This document shows, piece after piece, positions 39,448-47,389 of a DNA stretch of 56,315 nucleotides (position 1 is the first letter of the stretch; each line of letters opens with the position of its first letter). The notes under the pieces are model-generated. The model was given only the letters and a program-made list of their open reading frames with translations. It searched no databases and was not told where the DNA came from. The stretch is from Streptantibioticus rubrisoli. GTDB taxonomy: Bacteria > Actinomycetota > Actinomycetes > Streptomycetales > Streptomycetaceae. Made by a program: the position numbers and the translations under genes. The stretch spans positions 1-56,315 of the forward strand of contig NZ_JANFNH010000049.1 of assembly GCF_024436055.1 (NCBI RefSeq). The letters are read 5' to 3'.

Positions 39448-39575
39448 CCGCTGTGGCGTGCATCCAGGACCCCGCCGCCGCTGACGCCCTGCGCCGCGCC
39501 CAGGAAGCTGCCGAGGCCGCCCAACGTGCCCAGGCCCAGCGTGAGTCCGCCGGGTCTCAGAGCACCGGCCGCTGA
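39444..39575 (+). CDS. 43-aa alanine-rich helical peptide
   Basis: The GTG overlaps the previous stop (GTGA). The product is a short, alanine/glutamine/arginine-rich helix (for example DALRRAQEAAEAAQRAQAQR) with a short disordered tail. It fits the tight operon layout but is otherwise unremarkable; it could be a small coiled-coil partner. It is followed by a 87-base gap containing a possible hairpin (CGCTCCG... CGGAGCG near 39589-39628). Confidence 0.5.
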   Translation: MTAVACIQDPAAADALRRAQEAAEAAQRAQAQRESAGSQSTGR

Positions 39576-39662
39576 CCTGCACATCTGCCGCTCCGGGCGG
39601 TTGAGGGATACCCCGCTCGGAGCGCGCACCCCCTTCTCTTCTTCTCCTTTGTGGAGGCTGCT

Positions 39663-39950
39663 GTGCGTTCCACCTCGAAGGTCAGCGAGTTGCTGGCCGC
39701 TCTCCTGTTCGTCTCCCACGCCCCCGTCGCCGCGTTCGCGACGGACCCGGACGCTGCCCTGGCCCTGATCCACAAGACATCCGAAGCCCTCGGGCCGTTC
39801 GCGGCGAAGACCGCGCTGGCCGCCCTCGCCTACGAGTACGGCGCCCACCCGGAGACCGCCGTACCGCGGATGCAGGCATGCGTCGAAGCGGTCAAGGCCG
39901 TCCGCATCGAGCTGCCCGTGCCCGCGCCCCGTCAGGCGGTCGCCCGATGA
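39663..39950 (+). CDS. Small helical protein of unknown function
   Basis: GTG 39663 is chosen because GGAGG lies 5 bases upstream; an earlier in-frame GTG would include that site in the gene. The 95-aa product has a basic start (RSTSKVSELLAALLFVSHAPVAAFA) and helices with repeated Ala/Leu patterns (HKTSEALGPFAAKTALAALAYEYG). It is co-translated with the following membrane protein (ATGA overlap). Confidence 0.6.
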   Translation: MRSTSKVSELLAALLFVSHAPVAAFATDPDAALALIHKTSEALGPFAAKTALAALAYEYGAHPETAVPRMQACVEAVKAVRIELPVPAPRQAVAR

Positions 39951-40228
39951 CCATCACCCGCGAACACAAAGTGGCATGGCTCGCCACGCTGCTGGCCGTG
40001 CTGGTCGCCGTGATCGCCCTGCACTCCGGCGCTGGACTCGGCGACATCATCGGCGCCGCCCTGATCACCTACACCGGGACCGTGGTCGGCATCGCCTGGA
40101 AGCTGCGGCTGCAGCTGCACCTGGGCAAGGTCATCACCGCCACCGGACGGGGCGCGATCATCACCGCCGTCGTCATCGTCTTGCTGCTGACCGGCGCGTG
40201 GCGCTCCATCGCAGGGGCGATGGGCTGA
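39947..40228 (+). CDS. Small integral membrane protein
   Basis: The ATG overlaps the previous stop. The 93-aa product has three hydrophobic segments (about residues 10-26, 32-49 and 68-85, the last being IITAVVIVLLLTGAWRSI) and few charges. Its position in the operon suggests a membrane part of a conjugation, pilin or stability complex. Function unknown. Confidence 0.7.
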   Translation: MTITREHKVAWLATLLAVLVAVIALHSGAGLGDIIGAALITYTGTVVGIAWKLRLQLHLGKVITATGRGAIITAVVIVLLLTGAWRSIAGAMG

Positions 40229-40536
40229 TGAGCGTCCACCTCACCGTCGATCGCGACCTCGCCAAGAAGGTCACCGCGTTGGCCAAGGACGCCGCCGATG
40301 CCCGCGACCTGCTGCTCGTGCTCGGCCTGCTCGCCGAGGACCCCGAGCCCCAGTTGGACGTTGAGCCGGGCAGCACCTACGTTCCGCCCGCCCAGCGGTT
40401 GAAGGAGTGGACGCGGCAGGCGGGCGAGATGAGCGCCGCGGGCCGCAGCACCGCCGAGATCGCCGTCGCCCTCGCCATCGACGAGGACACCGCCGCCGAG
40501 CTGGTGGGCAACTGGTGGGCGGGGGTCGGCCGATGA
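40228..40536 (+). CDS. Small helical DNA-binding-like protein
   Basis: ATG 40228 overlaps the previous stop by one base. The 102-aa protein has an N-terminal helix (DRDLAKKVTALAKDAADARDLL), an acidic linker with Pro, and a C-terminal helix-turn-helix-like part, AGRSTAEIAVALAIDEDTAAELVGNWW (about 71-97). The tail is short. It could be a small regulator of the operon; no homologue is known to me. Confidence 0.55.
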   Translation: MSVHLTVDRDLAKKVTALAKDAADARDLLLVLGLLAEDPEPQLDVEPGSTYVPPAQRLKEWTRQAGEMSAAGRSTAEIAVALAIDEDTAAELVGNWWAGVGR

Positions 40537-41363
40537 CTCCCCGCCGGATCGTCTGCGACCCCGAGAACATGGCCACCGGCGAGCAGCTGGGCCTGTTCGT
40601 CGCGGCCCCGGAGTCGGTCGCCGTGCCGGAGCCCGCCGTGATGGCGGGCCCGGCCCGGCCGGCGGCTCCGGTTGCCCCGCTGGTGATGAGCCCCAGCGAG
40701 GCCGCGTGGGTGATCGAGCACGTCATCGCCGACTACCACCTCGCCAACGAGCACACCTGGGGCGACCCGGACCAGAACTGGGAACCGCGCTGCCGCTGCC
40801 AGATGCCGTGCGCGCTGTGCCGCGACGGGCAGCACGCCCGCTGCCGTGAACTGCGCGAGGCCACCCGGGACGCCGAGCATGGACCGTTTGCCCCGGGGCC
40901 GGAGACGCACCTGCGCGCCCCGGCCCCGTACCGGCTGCAGCGCACCCGGCCGCTGTACGTCGCGGTGTGGCTCGCCGACCGCCAGTGCCGGGCGCTGTAC
41001 GACTGCCCGCAGTGCGCCACCGAGGCCGCACAGCAGCCGGGCCGGACCACGGTGGTGTGCCTCAAGGGCCGCCGCGACGACCCGGCGATCGACGCCGTGG
41101 TCTACGTCGGCCGCCCGATGTACCAGGGCGGCTGGCGCCTGCACGGCCACCCGTTGGCCAACCCGTACCGGGTCGGTCGTCACGGCACGGCCGAGGAGTG
41201 CGTCGCCAAGTACCGGGTCTGGCTGGAGGAGCACCGGCAGCTGCTGGAGCGCGAGCTGCCCAAGCTCAAGGGCCAAGCGCTGGGCTGCTGGTGCGCCGAG
41301 GGCGAGCCGTGCCATGCCCGGGTGCTTGCCGAGTTGGCCGACTCCACGGGGGTGGCGTCGTGA
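40533..41363 (+). CDS. DUF4326-domain protein with N-terminal Cys-rich region
   Basis: The ATG overlaps the previous stop. The 276-aa protein has an N-terminal region with a CRCQMPCALCRDGQHARCRE cluster (about 88-107) that likely binds zinc, and a C-terminal DUF4326 domain: VVYVGRPMYQGGWRLHGHPLANPYRVGRHGTAEECVAKYRVWLEEH (about 190-235) and LKGQALGCWCAEGEPCHARVLAELA (about 246-270), with the family's GCWC and CH residues. DUF4326 is found in phages and plasmids and is of unknown role, possibly nucleotide-linked. Next gene (DUF1643) is also of this kind. Confidence 0.8.
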   Translation: MTPRRIVCDPENMATGEQLGLFVAAPESVAVPEPAVMAGPARPAAPVAPLVMSPSEAAWVIEHVIADYHLANEHTWGDPDQNWEPRCRCQMPCALCRDGQHARCRELREATRDAEHGPFAPGPETHLRAPAPYRLQRTRPLYVAVWLADRQCRALYDCPQCATEAAQQPGRTTVVCLKGRRDDPAIDAVVYVGRPMYQGGWRLHGHPLANPYRVGRHGTAEECVAKYRVWLEEHRQLLERELPKLKGQALGCWCAEGEPCHARVLAELADSTGVAS

Positions 41364-41914
41364 CGCTGACCGAGCAGATCGCGAGCTGGGCCGCAGCCTG
41401 CGGCCTGACGCACCAGCAGGGAACGGCCGGCACTGCGGTGTTCGGCCCCGAAGCCGTCCACCGCTACGCGCTCACCCGCACCTGGGACCCGGCCGGTTCG
41501 CACGCCGTGTTCGTGCTGCTTAACCCGTCGATGGCCACCGCGCACCAGGACGACCCGACCGTGCGCAGGCTGGCCGGGTTCGCCCGGCGAGAGGGCCATG
41601 GCGGGCTGGTGCTGGCGAACCTGTTCGCCGTGCGGTGCACCCACCCGACCGGGCTGCCCAGCTGCCCGGAGCCGGTCGGCGAGCACAACGACGCGCTGCT
41701 CGCGCTGCTCGCCGAGGCCGCTCGGGAGATCACCGTCGGGTGGGGCACGTGGGGATCGCTGCGGCGGGCCGACGAGGTGCTGGCCCTGCTGCGCGGGCAC
41801 GGCGCCCGCTTGTACGCGCTCGGCGTGACCCAGGCCGGATACCCGCGCCACCCGCTCTACCTCGCCAAATCCGCGCCGCTGCTGCCCTACGAGCCGCAGG
41901 GGGTGAGGCAGTGA
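41360..41914 (+). CDS. DUF1643-domain protein
   Basis: The GTG overlaps the previous stop. The 184-aa protein has the DUF1643 pattern: a start with RYALTRTWD, then AVFVLLNPSMATAHQDDPTVRRLAGFARREG (about 50-80), GLVLANLFAVRCTHPTGL, and VGEHNDALLALLAEAAREITVGWGTWGS (about 106-133), with the ...YPRHPLYL end. DUF1643 proteins are common in phages and bacteria; their activity is unknown. Together with the DUF4326 protein it may act on nucleotides or tRNA-like substrates, but this is a guess. Confidence 0.85.
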   Translation: MTLTEQIASWAAACGLTHQQGTAGTAVFGPEAVHRYALTRTWDPAGSHAVFVLLNPSMATAHQDDPTVRRLAGFARREGHGGLVLANLFAVRCTHPTGLPSCPEPVGEHNDALLALLAEAAREITVGWGTWGSLRRADEVLALLRGHGARLYALGVTQAGYPRHPLYLAKSAPLLPYEPQGVRQ

Positions 41915-42993
41915 GCCGCTTAACGCGCAAGGTCGAGGAGGCGCTGCTGGGCGCCGCCCTGTTCAACCCGGCGGCGCTGCCGTCGATGCGTCGGTGGCTC
42001 CCGTCGGCGGTGTTCTCCCGAGCGGACCACCAAGCCCTGTGGCAGGTGCTGCACGCCATCGACTTCACCACGGTGCCCAGCTCCCAGATACCGGCCACGG
42101 TCAGCGCGGCCATTGCGGAGCAGATCGCGGAGCCTGGACTGCGCGCTTGCCTGAGTCCAGCCCGGCTCGCCCAGCTGGCCAACGCCTGCCCGACCCCGGG
42201 CAGTGCGCCGTTGTACGGCGGGATGGTGTTGGAGGCCGCGGTCCACCGCTCCGTCGAGCGGGCCGGGGAGGAGCTGCGGCAGACCGCCCGGGAGGCCGAG
42301 GTCGACCAGGCCGCGCAGGCGCTGGCCCGCGTTGAGGGCACCGGCCAGCGGCTGGCCGCTTTGGGCGCCGCCTGGCAGGCCGCCCCGGAGACCGTGCGCA
42401 ACCTGCTGGACACCGCGCCCGAGCAGCCGGTCACCCTCGCCCCGCGCACCGAGCGGTCCCGGGTCGACCTGCGGGCCGAGGCGGAGACCGTCGCCTCCCT
42501 GCTCTACCAGCCCGCCCAACTCGACGAGGTCCGCTGGCTGCAACGCGGCGACTTCGCCGATCCCCAACTGGCTGCGGTGTACCAGGCGATGGCGACGCTG
42601 CACGAGCGGCACGCGCCCATCGACCCGCTGACCGTCGCCTGGCAGGCCCAGCGCCAGAGCGGCGCACAGCCCAGCGAGCAGGTCCTGGACGAACTCGACC
42701 GCGGCGGGACGCCGGGCACCGCCGTGCACACCGGCGAGCAAGTCCTGGCGACCGCCGCACTCGACCGGCTCGACGGAGCAGGCCACCAGCTGCGCAACCT
42801 CGCCCGCCATCCCGCGCTCGCCCCGGCCTCACTGGTCGGCCACTCCGACCACGCGCTGCAGCCCGTTGCCGCCGACCGCGAGCGCATCCGCCAGGCCGAG
42901 CGCGAACTGGCACCCGCCGACCAGGAGCCCGCCCCAGCCGAGCCAGCCACCCAACCCGCCACCGCCGCACCCGAGATGGAGATGGACCTGTGA
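41911..42993 (+). CDS. Protein with two DnaB-N-like helical domains, no helicase core
   Basis: The GTG overlaps the previous stop. The 360-aa protein carries two helical segments of the DnaB N-terminal type: near residues 5-40 (RKVEEALLGAALFNPAALPS and SRADHQALWQVLHAI) and near 186-245 (VASLLYQPAQLDEVRWLQRGDFADPQLAAVYQAMATLHERHAPID). No Walker motif follows either one, so it cannot be a helicase. It may bind the host replicative helicase and recruit or block it. The C-terminal tail is Pro/Glu-rich. The same DnaB-N arrangement is rare outside helicases, so this gene deserves follow-up. Confidence 0.65.
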   Translation: MSRLTRKVEEALLGAALFNPAALPSMRRWLPSAVFSRADHQALWQVLHAIDFTTVPSSQIPATVSAAIAEQIAEPGLRACLSPARLAQLANACPTPGSAPLYGGMVLEAAVHRSVERAGEELRQTAREAEVDQAAQALARVEGTGQRLAALGAAWQAAPETVRNLLDTAPEQPVTLAPRTERSRVDLRAEAETVASLLYQPAQLDEVRWLQRGDFADPQLAAVYQAMATLHERHAPIDPLTVAWQAQRQSGAQPSEQVLDELDRGGTPGTAVHTGEQVLATAALDRLDGAGHQLRNLARHPALAPASLVGHSDHALQPVAADRERIRQAERELAPADQEPAPAEPATQPATAAPEMEMDL

Positions 42994-43754
42994 ACACCCC
43001 TGAGCGGTTCGACCCCGCCCTGTACCTCGCCGCCACCCAGCAGCAGGTCACCACGCCGACCGCCCCGGCCGTCGCGCCGCTGCCCGTGCCGCGCACCGGC
43101 TGGCGCTGGCTGTGGGACCACGCCGGGCGGATCGCCCCGGGCCTGCTCCCCACCATCGCCGCCGCCCTGGCGACCACCTGGCACCAGCAGCTGCCCGCCA
43201 ACTCCACCGAACCGCTGTGGCTCATGGGCACGCTCACCACGCTGGCCGGAGGCGCCGGGATCATCGCCGCCGCCAAGCAGCACGGCGACAAGGCGGTGAT
43301 GGGCACCGCGTTCGCCGCCGCTGGCACGTGCGCCACGGTCGGAGTGGCCGCGTGGACCCCGCACTGGCCCGTGGCCGTCTTGATGTGGCTGGCCAACGTC
43401 GCCGCCGCCTACGCGCTGTGCGCTCCGCACTGGCGGTCCGACCGGCGTGACCGCGCCCAGCACGAGCGCGCCGTCGAAATGGAGCACGTCCGCGGCTACC
43501 ACCAATGGCGCGACACCGCGACCAGGGCCGCCGCCGCCGTCGAGACCGCCCACTCCCTGCGCGCTGCCGAGACCGAGCGGGTACGGGCCATCGTCGCCGC
43601 ATCCGATGCGCGCACCCGTGACGCCCTGCTCGCCCGCGAGCAGCGCACCCTCGCCCCCGGCGAGGAGCTGAACGTCGCGGCCCTGCTGCAGGCCGCTGGC
43701 CACGACGCCCCGCGAGAGCTGACGGCCGCCGAGCGCGAGGAACAGTGGCGGTGA
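42990..43754 (+). CDS. Membrane protein with cytoplasmic helical tail
   Basis: The GTG overlaps the previous stop. The 254-aa protein has three or four hydrophobic segments (about residues 48-68, 75-92, 102-118, 125-143) and a C-terminal helical domain from about 150 (HERAVEMEHVRGYHQWRD) to 254. It resembles membrane proteins in Streptomyces transfer or stability operons, but I cannot assign a family. It is co-translated with its neighbours. Confidence 0.65.
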   Translation: MNTPERFDPALYLAATQQQVTTPTAPAVAPLPVPRTGWRWLWDHAGRIAPGLLPTIAAALATTWHQQLPANSTEPLWLMGTLTTLAGGAGIIAAAKQHGDKAVMGTAFAAAGTCATVGVAAWTPHWPVAVLMWLANVAAAYALCAPHWRSDRRDRAQHERAVEMEHVRGYHQWRDTATRAAAAVETAHSLRAAETERVRAIVAASDARTRDALLAREQRTLAPGEELNVAALLQAAGHDAPRELTAAEREEQWR

Positions 43755-44077
43755 AACCGACTCAGCCCCAAGGACGGCTCGTGCGGCACTGGCAAGGGCA
43801 CGTGGTCGAGGTCTCCGAGCGGGGACTGGCGATCGACGGCCGCACCGTCGACCCGGCCCCGCTCACCGAGCGGGACGCGGTCCGCCCGAGCGAAGACCCC
43901 CGCCAGCACCCCGCGCTGCAGTTCCTGCCCGGCGGCGCCGTGGTCTACCGCGGCCACGTCCAGGCCGAGGTACAGCCCGACCGCGTCACCGTGCACGGAC
44001 CCGCCGGCCAGCTCTGGCCGCCCCAGCGGGAACAGGCCGCCGAAGTCGACTACGACGACGAGGAGTTCGAGCTGTGA
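43751..44077 (+). CDS. Small beta-rich protein
   Basis: GTG 43751 overlaps the previous stop by 4 bases; GTG 43745 is an alternative. The 108-aa protein has a small beta-strand-rich body (GRLVRHWQGHVVEVSERGLAIDGRTVDPAPL and AVVYRGHVQAEVQPDRVTVHGPAGQ) and a very acidic tail (EVDYDDEEFEL). The body looks like a tandem of short strands, as in OB- or SH3-like folds. No function known. Confidence 0.6.
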   Translation: MKPTQPQGRLVRHWQGHVVEVSERGLAIDGRTVDPAPLTERDAVRPSEDPRQHPALQFLPGGAVVYRGHVQAEVQPDRVTVHGPAGQLWPPQREQAAEVDYDDEEFEL

Positions 44078-44457
44078 CCGAGCACGCCCAGAGCGACCCG
44101 GCCGACGAGGAACGGCAGCGCGCCACCGCCGCCGTACTGCCCGTCCTCGCCAGCCTCGACCAACAGGCCGCCGCGCTGCAGCAGGCCACTGACAGGGGTG
44201 AACAGATCAACCGCAGCGCCGTCGTGGCGTACGAGCTGCACGCGCAGCACGCCAAACACCTGCTCGGCGCCCATGCACTGAGCGCGAGCGACATCAAGGC
44301 CGCCGCCCACGAACACCGGGGCGCTGGCCCCCACGGATTCGCCGACCGCGCCCTGGACCACGCCACCCACCCCCGGCACTACGAGCCGACACCACCCCAC
44401 CAGCCGCAATCAGACGTCGACCAGGACGCCGAGAAGGAACAGGAGATCGACCTGTGA
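44074..44457 (+). CDS. Small helical protein with acidic C-terminus
   Basis: The GTG overlaps the previous stop. The 127-aa product has a predicted helical N-terminus (ERQRATAAVLPVLASLDQQAAALQQATDRG), a His-rich middle (AYELHAQHAKHLLGAHALSASD) and an acidic tail ending KEQEIDL. The tail resembles those of the two neighbouring genes (EFEL and IDI endings), which could mean they bind the same partner. Function unknown. Confidence 0.6.
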   Translation: MTEHAQSDPADEERQRATAAVLPVLASLDQQAAALQQATDRGEQINRSAVVAYELHAQHAKHLLGAHALSASDIKAAAHEHRGAGPHGFADRALDHATHPRHYEPTPPHQPQSDVDQDAEKEQEIDL

Positions 44458-45008
44458 ACAACGACCCCCAGCGCACCGTCGACCCGTGGAACAGCGCCCC
44501 GCCCGCGCCCACCGAGCCGACGTTCGAACAGCAGATGACCGACTACGACCGCACCCTGGACGCGGCCGGTTACGGTAGCCAGCAGCGCGAGCAGTACATC
44601 GCGGACTCCGCCGAAGACCCCGAATACGCCGCGTGCCAGTGGGACGAGATGATCGTGACCGCCGCCGAGGCCGCCGGGGAAATCCCCGCCCGGCCAGTCG
44701 AGCCATCCAGCCCCGTCGAGCAGGCCCAGGACGCGGCCCGCCAGCACGCGATGACCGAATACTGGCACCAGCACCCCGTCGAGCAGGGCGGATGGGACCC
44801 GTTCAGCAACGACCCGGAGAAGGAACAGCACTTCACCGCGTTCGTCTCGGCGCGGAGCACGCAGATTCTGCAGGACATCGGCGTCGAGCTGGCCGACCGG
44901 ATCGAGACCGCCGGCACCTGGGGCGAGAACACCGTCGCCGAGGTCTACCAGGCCACCACCGCACCCGAGATCGAGGCCGCAGGCGGCGACCTCGACATCG
45001 ACATCTGA
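44454..45008 (+). CDS. Acidic 184-aa protein, last gene of the operon
   Basis: GTG 44454 overlaps the previous stop. The protein is acidic, with a Pro-rich start, a helical part (EQQMTDYDRTLDAAGYGSQQREQYIADS) and a second half with YWHQHPVEQGGWDPFSNDPEKEQHFTAFVSA and EVYQATTAPEIEAAGG, ending LDIDI. No family is known to me. A strong terminator follows (45026-45054), so it closes the 39.1-45.0 kb operon. Confidence 0.6.
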   Translation: MNNDPQRTVDPWNSAPPAPTEPTFEQQMTDYDRTLDAAGYGSQQREQYIADSAEDPEYAACQWDEMIVTAAEAAGEIPARPVEPSSPVEQAQDAARQHAMTEYWHQHPVEQGGWDPFSNDPEKEQHFTAFVSARSTQILQDIGVELADRIETAGTWGENTVAEVYQATTAPEIEAAGGDLDIDI

Positions 45009-45025
45009 ATCACTTCTGTGAAATC

Positions 45026-45054
45026 TGTGGCCCCGGGGGTATCCCGGGGCCACA
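45026..45054 (+). terminator. Hairpin terminator, 12-bp stem
   Basis: TGTGGCCCCGGG (45026-45037) pairs with CCCGGGGCCACA (45043-45054) around the 5-base loop ggtat. It ends the long 12-gene operon and precedes a promoter for the next gene. Confidence 0.9.
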
Positions 45055-45076
45055 TGCATGTGAGTACGGTGCATCT

Positions 45077-46543
45077 ATGCAGGTCAACGGGCTAAAACCG
45101 GCCAATCGGTATGACGAGCGCGGTCACGTACTGCTCATCGCCGGGGACGTGGCAGCCCGACGACGCACCGTGCAGATAGCCCCCAGCATGAATCTCGCAG
45201 CCCTGTCCATCGTCCCGGTACCAGTGCTGCTGAACAGCGACGTGCCCAGCGACACGACGTACCTCGACGGCATGCGCGACCAAAACGCCGTGCTGATGCG
45301 GCTGCGGACGGCCGCCGCGACCCCAGGCCCGCTGCTGGTCTACCTCTCCGGACGCCTCACGGTGGACAGCCGCAGCCATCAGCTCTACCTCGCGCTGGTC
45401 GGCACCAAGGCATCCACCGCCCGTTACACAGCGCTGCCATGGCAATGGCTCACAACAGAGTTGCGCTACCGCCCCGCAGGAACCACCACCGTGCTGGTCG
45501 ACCTCGCCGCCGACAAAGCCGCCTGGCCCCAACTCCAGACCTACGGCACGCTGCCCGCCGGTCCGGCCGAGGTGTACGGCATCGTCGCTCCGCCCGGCTG
45601 GCCCGGCACCGACAGCGTCAGCGCCTACACCCGCAGCGTCATTGACGTCTTGCGCCAGTACCCGCAGCGCCTCGCCCACGCCCGAGTCCACGCGCTGGCT
45701 GTCGCCGCCGCCGACCTCCCGCCCGGCACCCTCGTCCTGCCCGCCGCCGCGCAGATCGCAACGTCCCGGCCGCATGACGAGCCAGCTCCCCGGCCAGTGA
45801 GCAACCTGCAGCGCCTACTCGCCGGAGACCTCGACGTTCTCCCCAACCGCCGTCGGCTCACCCAACGCGCCCTAAACCCCGACCAGTTGCCACCCTCCCC
45901 CGTCGAGCAGCCGGAAGAAACGTGGCGCCAGCCGCCGCCACCTCGTCAGCCGGCGCCTCCCGCGCCACAGCCGACCACGCCCCAGCCCACACGGGGCCCA
46001 CACCCAGAAACCTCCCCCGCCCCGCCGCAGACCCCAGCGCCCCGTCAGCCCGCCTCGCCCGCACCGCAGCCACAGCAGCCGACGTACGCACCGCAGCCCG
46101 TCATCCCGCACCCGCAGGACCCAAGGCCGATCATCTGGCAGACGGCACAGGCGGGACGGCACAACGAAGCCGCCGAGATGGCCGCAGCCTGGGAACAGTA
46201 CGCACTGCAGCAGTTCGGGGCCGACTCTCCCCAGGCCACCCAGTGGGCCGAGATTCGCGCCGATCTCGCCCGCATGGCCGGCCGGTGGGCCTACGCCACC
46301 CAGTTGTGGATCGCCGCCGCCCGCACCCGGCTCGCCCATCAGGCCCCAGACGTCCCCGAAGTCCTCAACGCGGCGACGTCCGCGCACTACTGCTGGACAC
46401 AAGTCACCGACCCCACCGAGGCCCGCGCCTGCGGCCCCGAACTGGTCAACCTCTTACGACAGCTGCCCGCGCTCGATCCACGGCACCTATCGACCGCTCA
46501 GCGGCGGCTGCAGGACCTGCAGCACACGCCGACCAGACCGTGA
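45077..46543 (+). CDS. Caspase/CHAT-like protein with C-terminal helical repeats
   Basis: Leaderless layout: TACGGT (45065-45070) lies 6 bases before the ATG. The 488-aa protein has an N-terminal domain whose strand order (HVLLIAGDVA, TPGPLLVYLSGRLTVD near residues 90-105, QLYLALVGTK, TTTVLVDLAADKAAW near 137-151) is like the caspase/CHAT fold, but the catalytic His and Cys positions (LSGR and VLVDLA) are changed. A long Pro/Gln-rich linker follows (about 260-350), then a helical region (AAEMAAAWEQYALQQFG and RMAGRWAYATQLWIAAARTR) as in TPR scaffolds. It may be a non-catalytic sensor or scaffold, or a toxin-like effector. Assignment is tentative. Confidence 0.6.
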   Translation: MQVNGLKPANRYDERGHVLLIAGDVAARRRTVQIAPSMNLAALSIVPVPVLLNSDVPSDTTYLDGMRDQNAVLMRLRTAAATPGPLLVYLSGRLTVDSRSHQLYLALVGTKASTARYTALPWQWLTTELRYRPAGTTTVLVDLAADKAAWPQLQTYGTLPAGPAEVYGIVAPPGWPGTDSVSAYTRSVIDVLRQYPQRLAHARVHALAVAAADLPPGTLVLPAAAQIATSRPHDEPAPRPVSNLQRLLAGDLDVLPNRRRLTQRALNPDQLPPSPVEQPEETWRQPPPPRQPAPPAPQPTTPQPTRGPHPETSPAPPQTPAPRQPASPAPQPQQPTYAPQPVIPHPQDPRPIIWQTAQAGRHNEAAEMAAAWEQYALQQFGADSPQATQWAEIRADLARMAGRWAYATQLWIAAARTRLAHQAPDVPEVLNAATSAHYCWTQVTDPTEARACGPELVNLLRQLPALDPRHLSTAQRRLQDLQHTPTRP

Positions 46544-46553
46544 GAGGGGGATC

Positions 46554-46838
46554 ATGAACGACGAGACCGACCAGCAATGGGACGGCAGCTGGGAGGAGCT
46601 GACCGTACCCGTGCCGCTGGCCGCCTCCATGCTCGGCATCAGCCCGTGCGCTGTCGTCCGCCTCGCCACCGCCGGGCACCTTGAGGACGACGTCCACCGC
46701 AGCTACCGGTTCATCACGTTGACCAGCCTGTTCGCCTACCGCCGCGTGCACTGGTCAGCTGCACGCGCCGCCCGGTACACCGTGGCGCTCGACGACGCCA
46801 CGGCCCTCGACCACGCCGCTGACCAACTCGCTGGATAG
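46554..46838 (+). CDS. Small helix-turn-helix-like protein
   Basis: GAGGGGGATC precedes the ATG by a few bases. The 94-aa product contains a winged-helix-like segment, VPVPLAASMLGISPCAVVRLATAGHLEDD (about residues 18-46), the pattern of MerR/excisionase-type HTH (SPxxVVRLxxxGxL), and a C-terminal helix. It follows the caspase-like gene and may control it or another plasmid operon. A terminator follows (46847-46869). Confidence 0.65.
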   Translation: MNDETDQQWDGSWEELTVPVPLAASMLGISPCAVVRLATAGHLEDDVHRSYRFITLTSLFAYRRVHWSAARAARYTVALDDATALDHAADQLAG

Positions 46839-46846
46839 CCCCCGCT

Positions 46847-46869
46847 GGCCTGTGCCCCCCACCAGGCCG
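46847..46869. terminator. Hairpin terminator between convergent genes
   Basis: GGCCTG (46847-46852) and CAGGCC (46863-46868) form a short hairpin between the end of the gene at 46838 and the end of the minus-strand gene at 46872. Confidence 0.6.
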
Positions 46870-46871
46870 GT

Positions 46872-47057
46872 TCAATGCCGTCCGGAGAACGCTTCGGACA
46901 TCCCGAAGAGCAGGGCAAGGAGGATCATCCCGAAAATCCAGGCCCTAAGAACGTAGCGAGTCATGCGCTGTGTGAAGCGGTGTAAGGGACTGTTCCTCTT
47001 TCTCTCCGCGTTGCGGATCCCCTTCTCCACGGCGCGTGCAAGCCGACGCTCGTACAT
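46872..47057 (-). CDS. 61-aa membrane protein
   Basis: GGAGGGG lies 3 bases before the ATG. The protein begins MYERRLARAVEKGIRNAERKRN, a basic amphipathic segment, and has one membrane helix near the C-terminus (about residues 38-53, RAWIFGMILLALLFGM). It may be a small membrane toxin or an anchor. A plus-strand gene lies beyond its promoter. Confidence 0.65.
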   Translation of the reverse strand: MYERRLARAVEKGIRNAERKRNSPLHRFTQRMTRYVLRAWIFGMILLALLFGMSEAFSGRH

Positions 47058-47167
47058 TGGCCCCTCCCCGGACATCCAGCGCTGGACGTGCGTCAGCGTA
47101 GTGTCGGCCCTGCCGCTCGCCGCCCCAACTCCCCGCCCTGGAATGGGAATCCGTACGATCAGCCGCC

Positions 47168-47350
47168 ATGAGCACCCCGCGCCGACCACTCGGCCACGGT
47201 CCCCAGGCCCCCACCGGCCCCCAGCACGCTGCCCGCCACCTGCCCACTGCCGAGGATGTTCCGTTGCCGCTGTACCGCCCCGGCGATCTGGAGCACCTCG
47301 CTCAGCTCCGTGAACGTGGCGTACTGGCCCCCACCCCACCAGCAGGCTGA
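47168..47350 (+). CDS. Hypothetical 60-aa protein
   Basis: Leaderless layout: TACGAT (47154-47159) lies 8 bases before the ATG. The product is Pro-rich at the N-terminus and has LYRPGDLEHLAQLRERGVL (about 35-53), a short helical segment. The small size and lack of domain leave the call uncertain, but the promoter layout matches several other genes here. Confidence 0.5.
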   Translation: MSTPRRPLGHGPQAPTGPQHAARHLPTAEDVPLPLYRPGDLEHLAQLRERGVLAPTPPAG

Positions 47351-47389
47351 CCAGCACGACTTCCTAAAAATCGACCGCGAATGCGGCGC

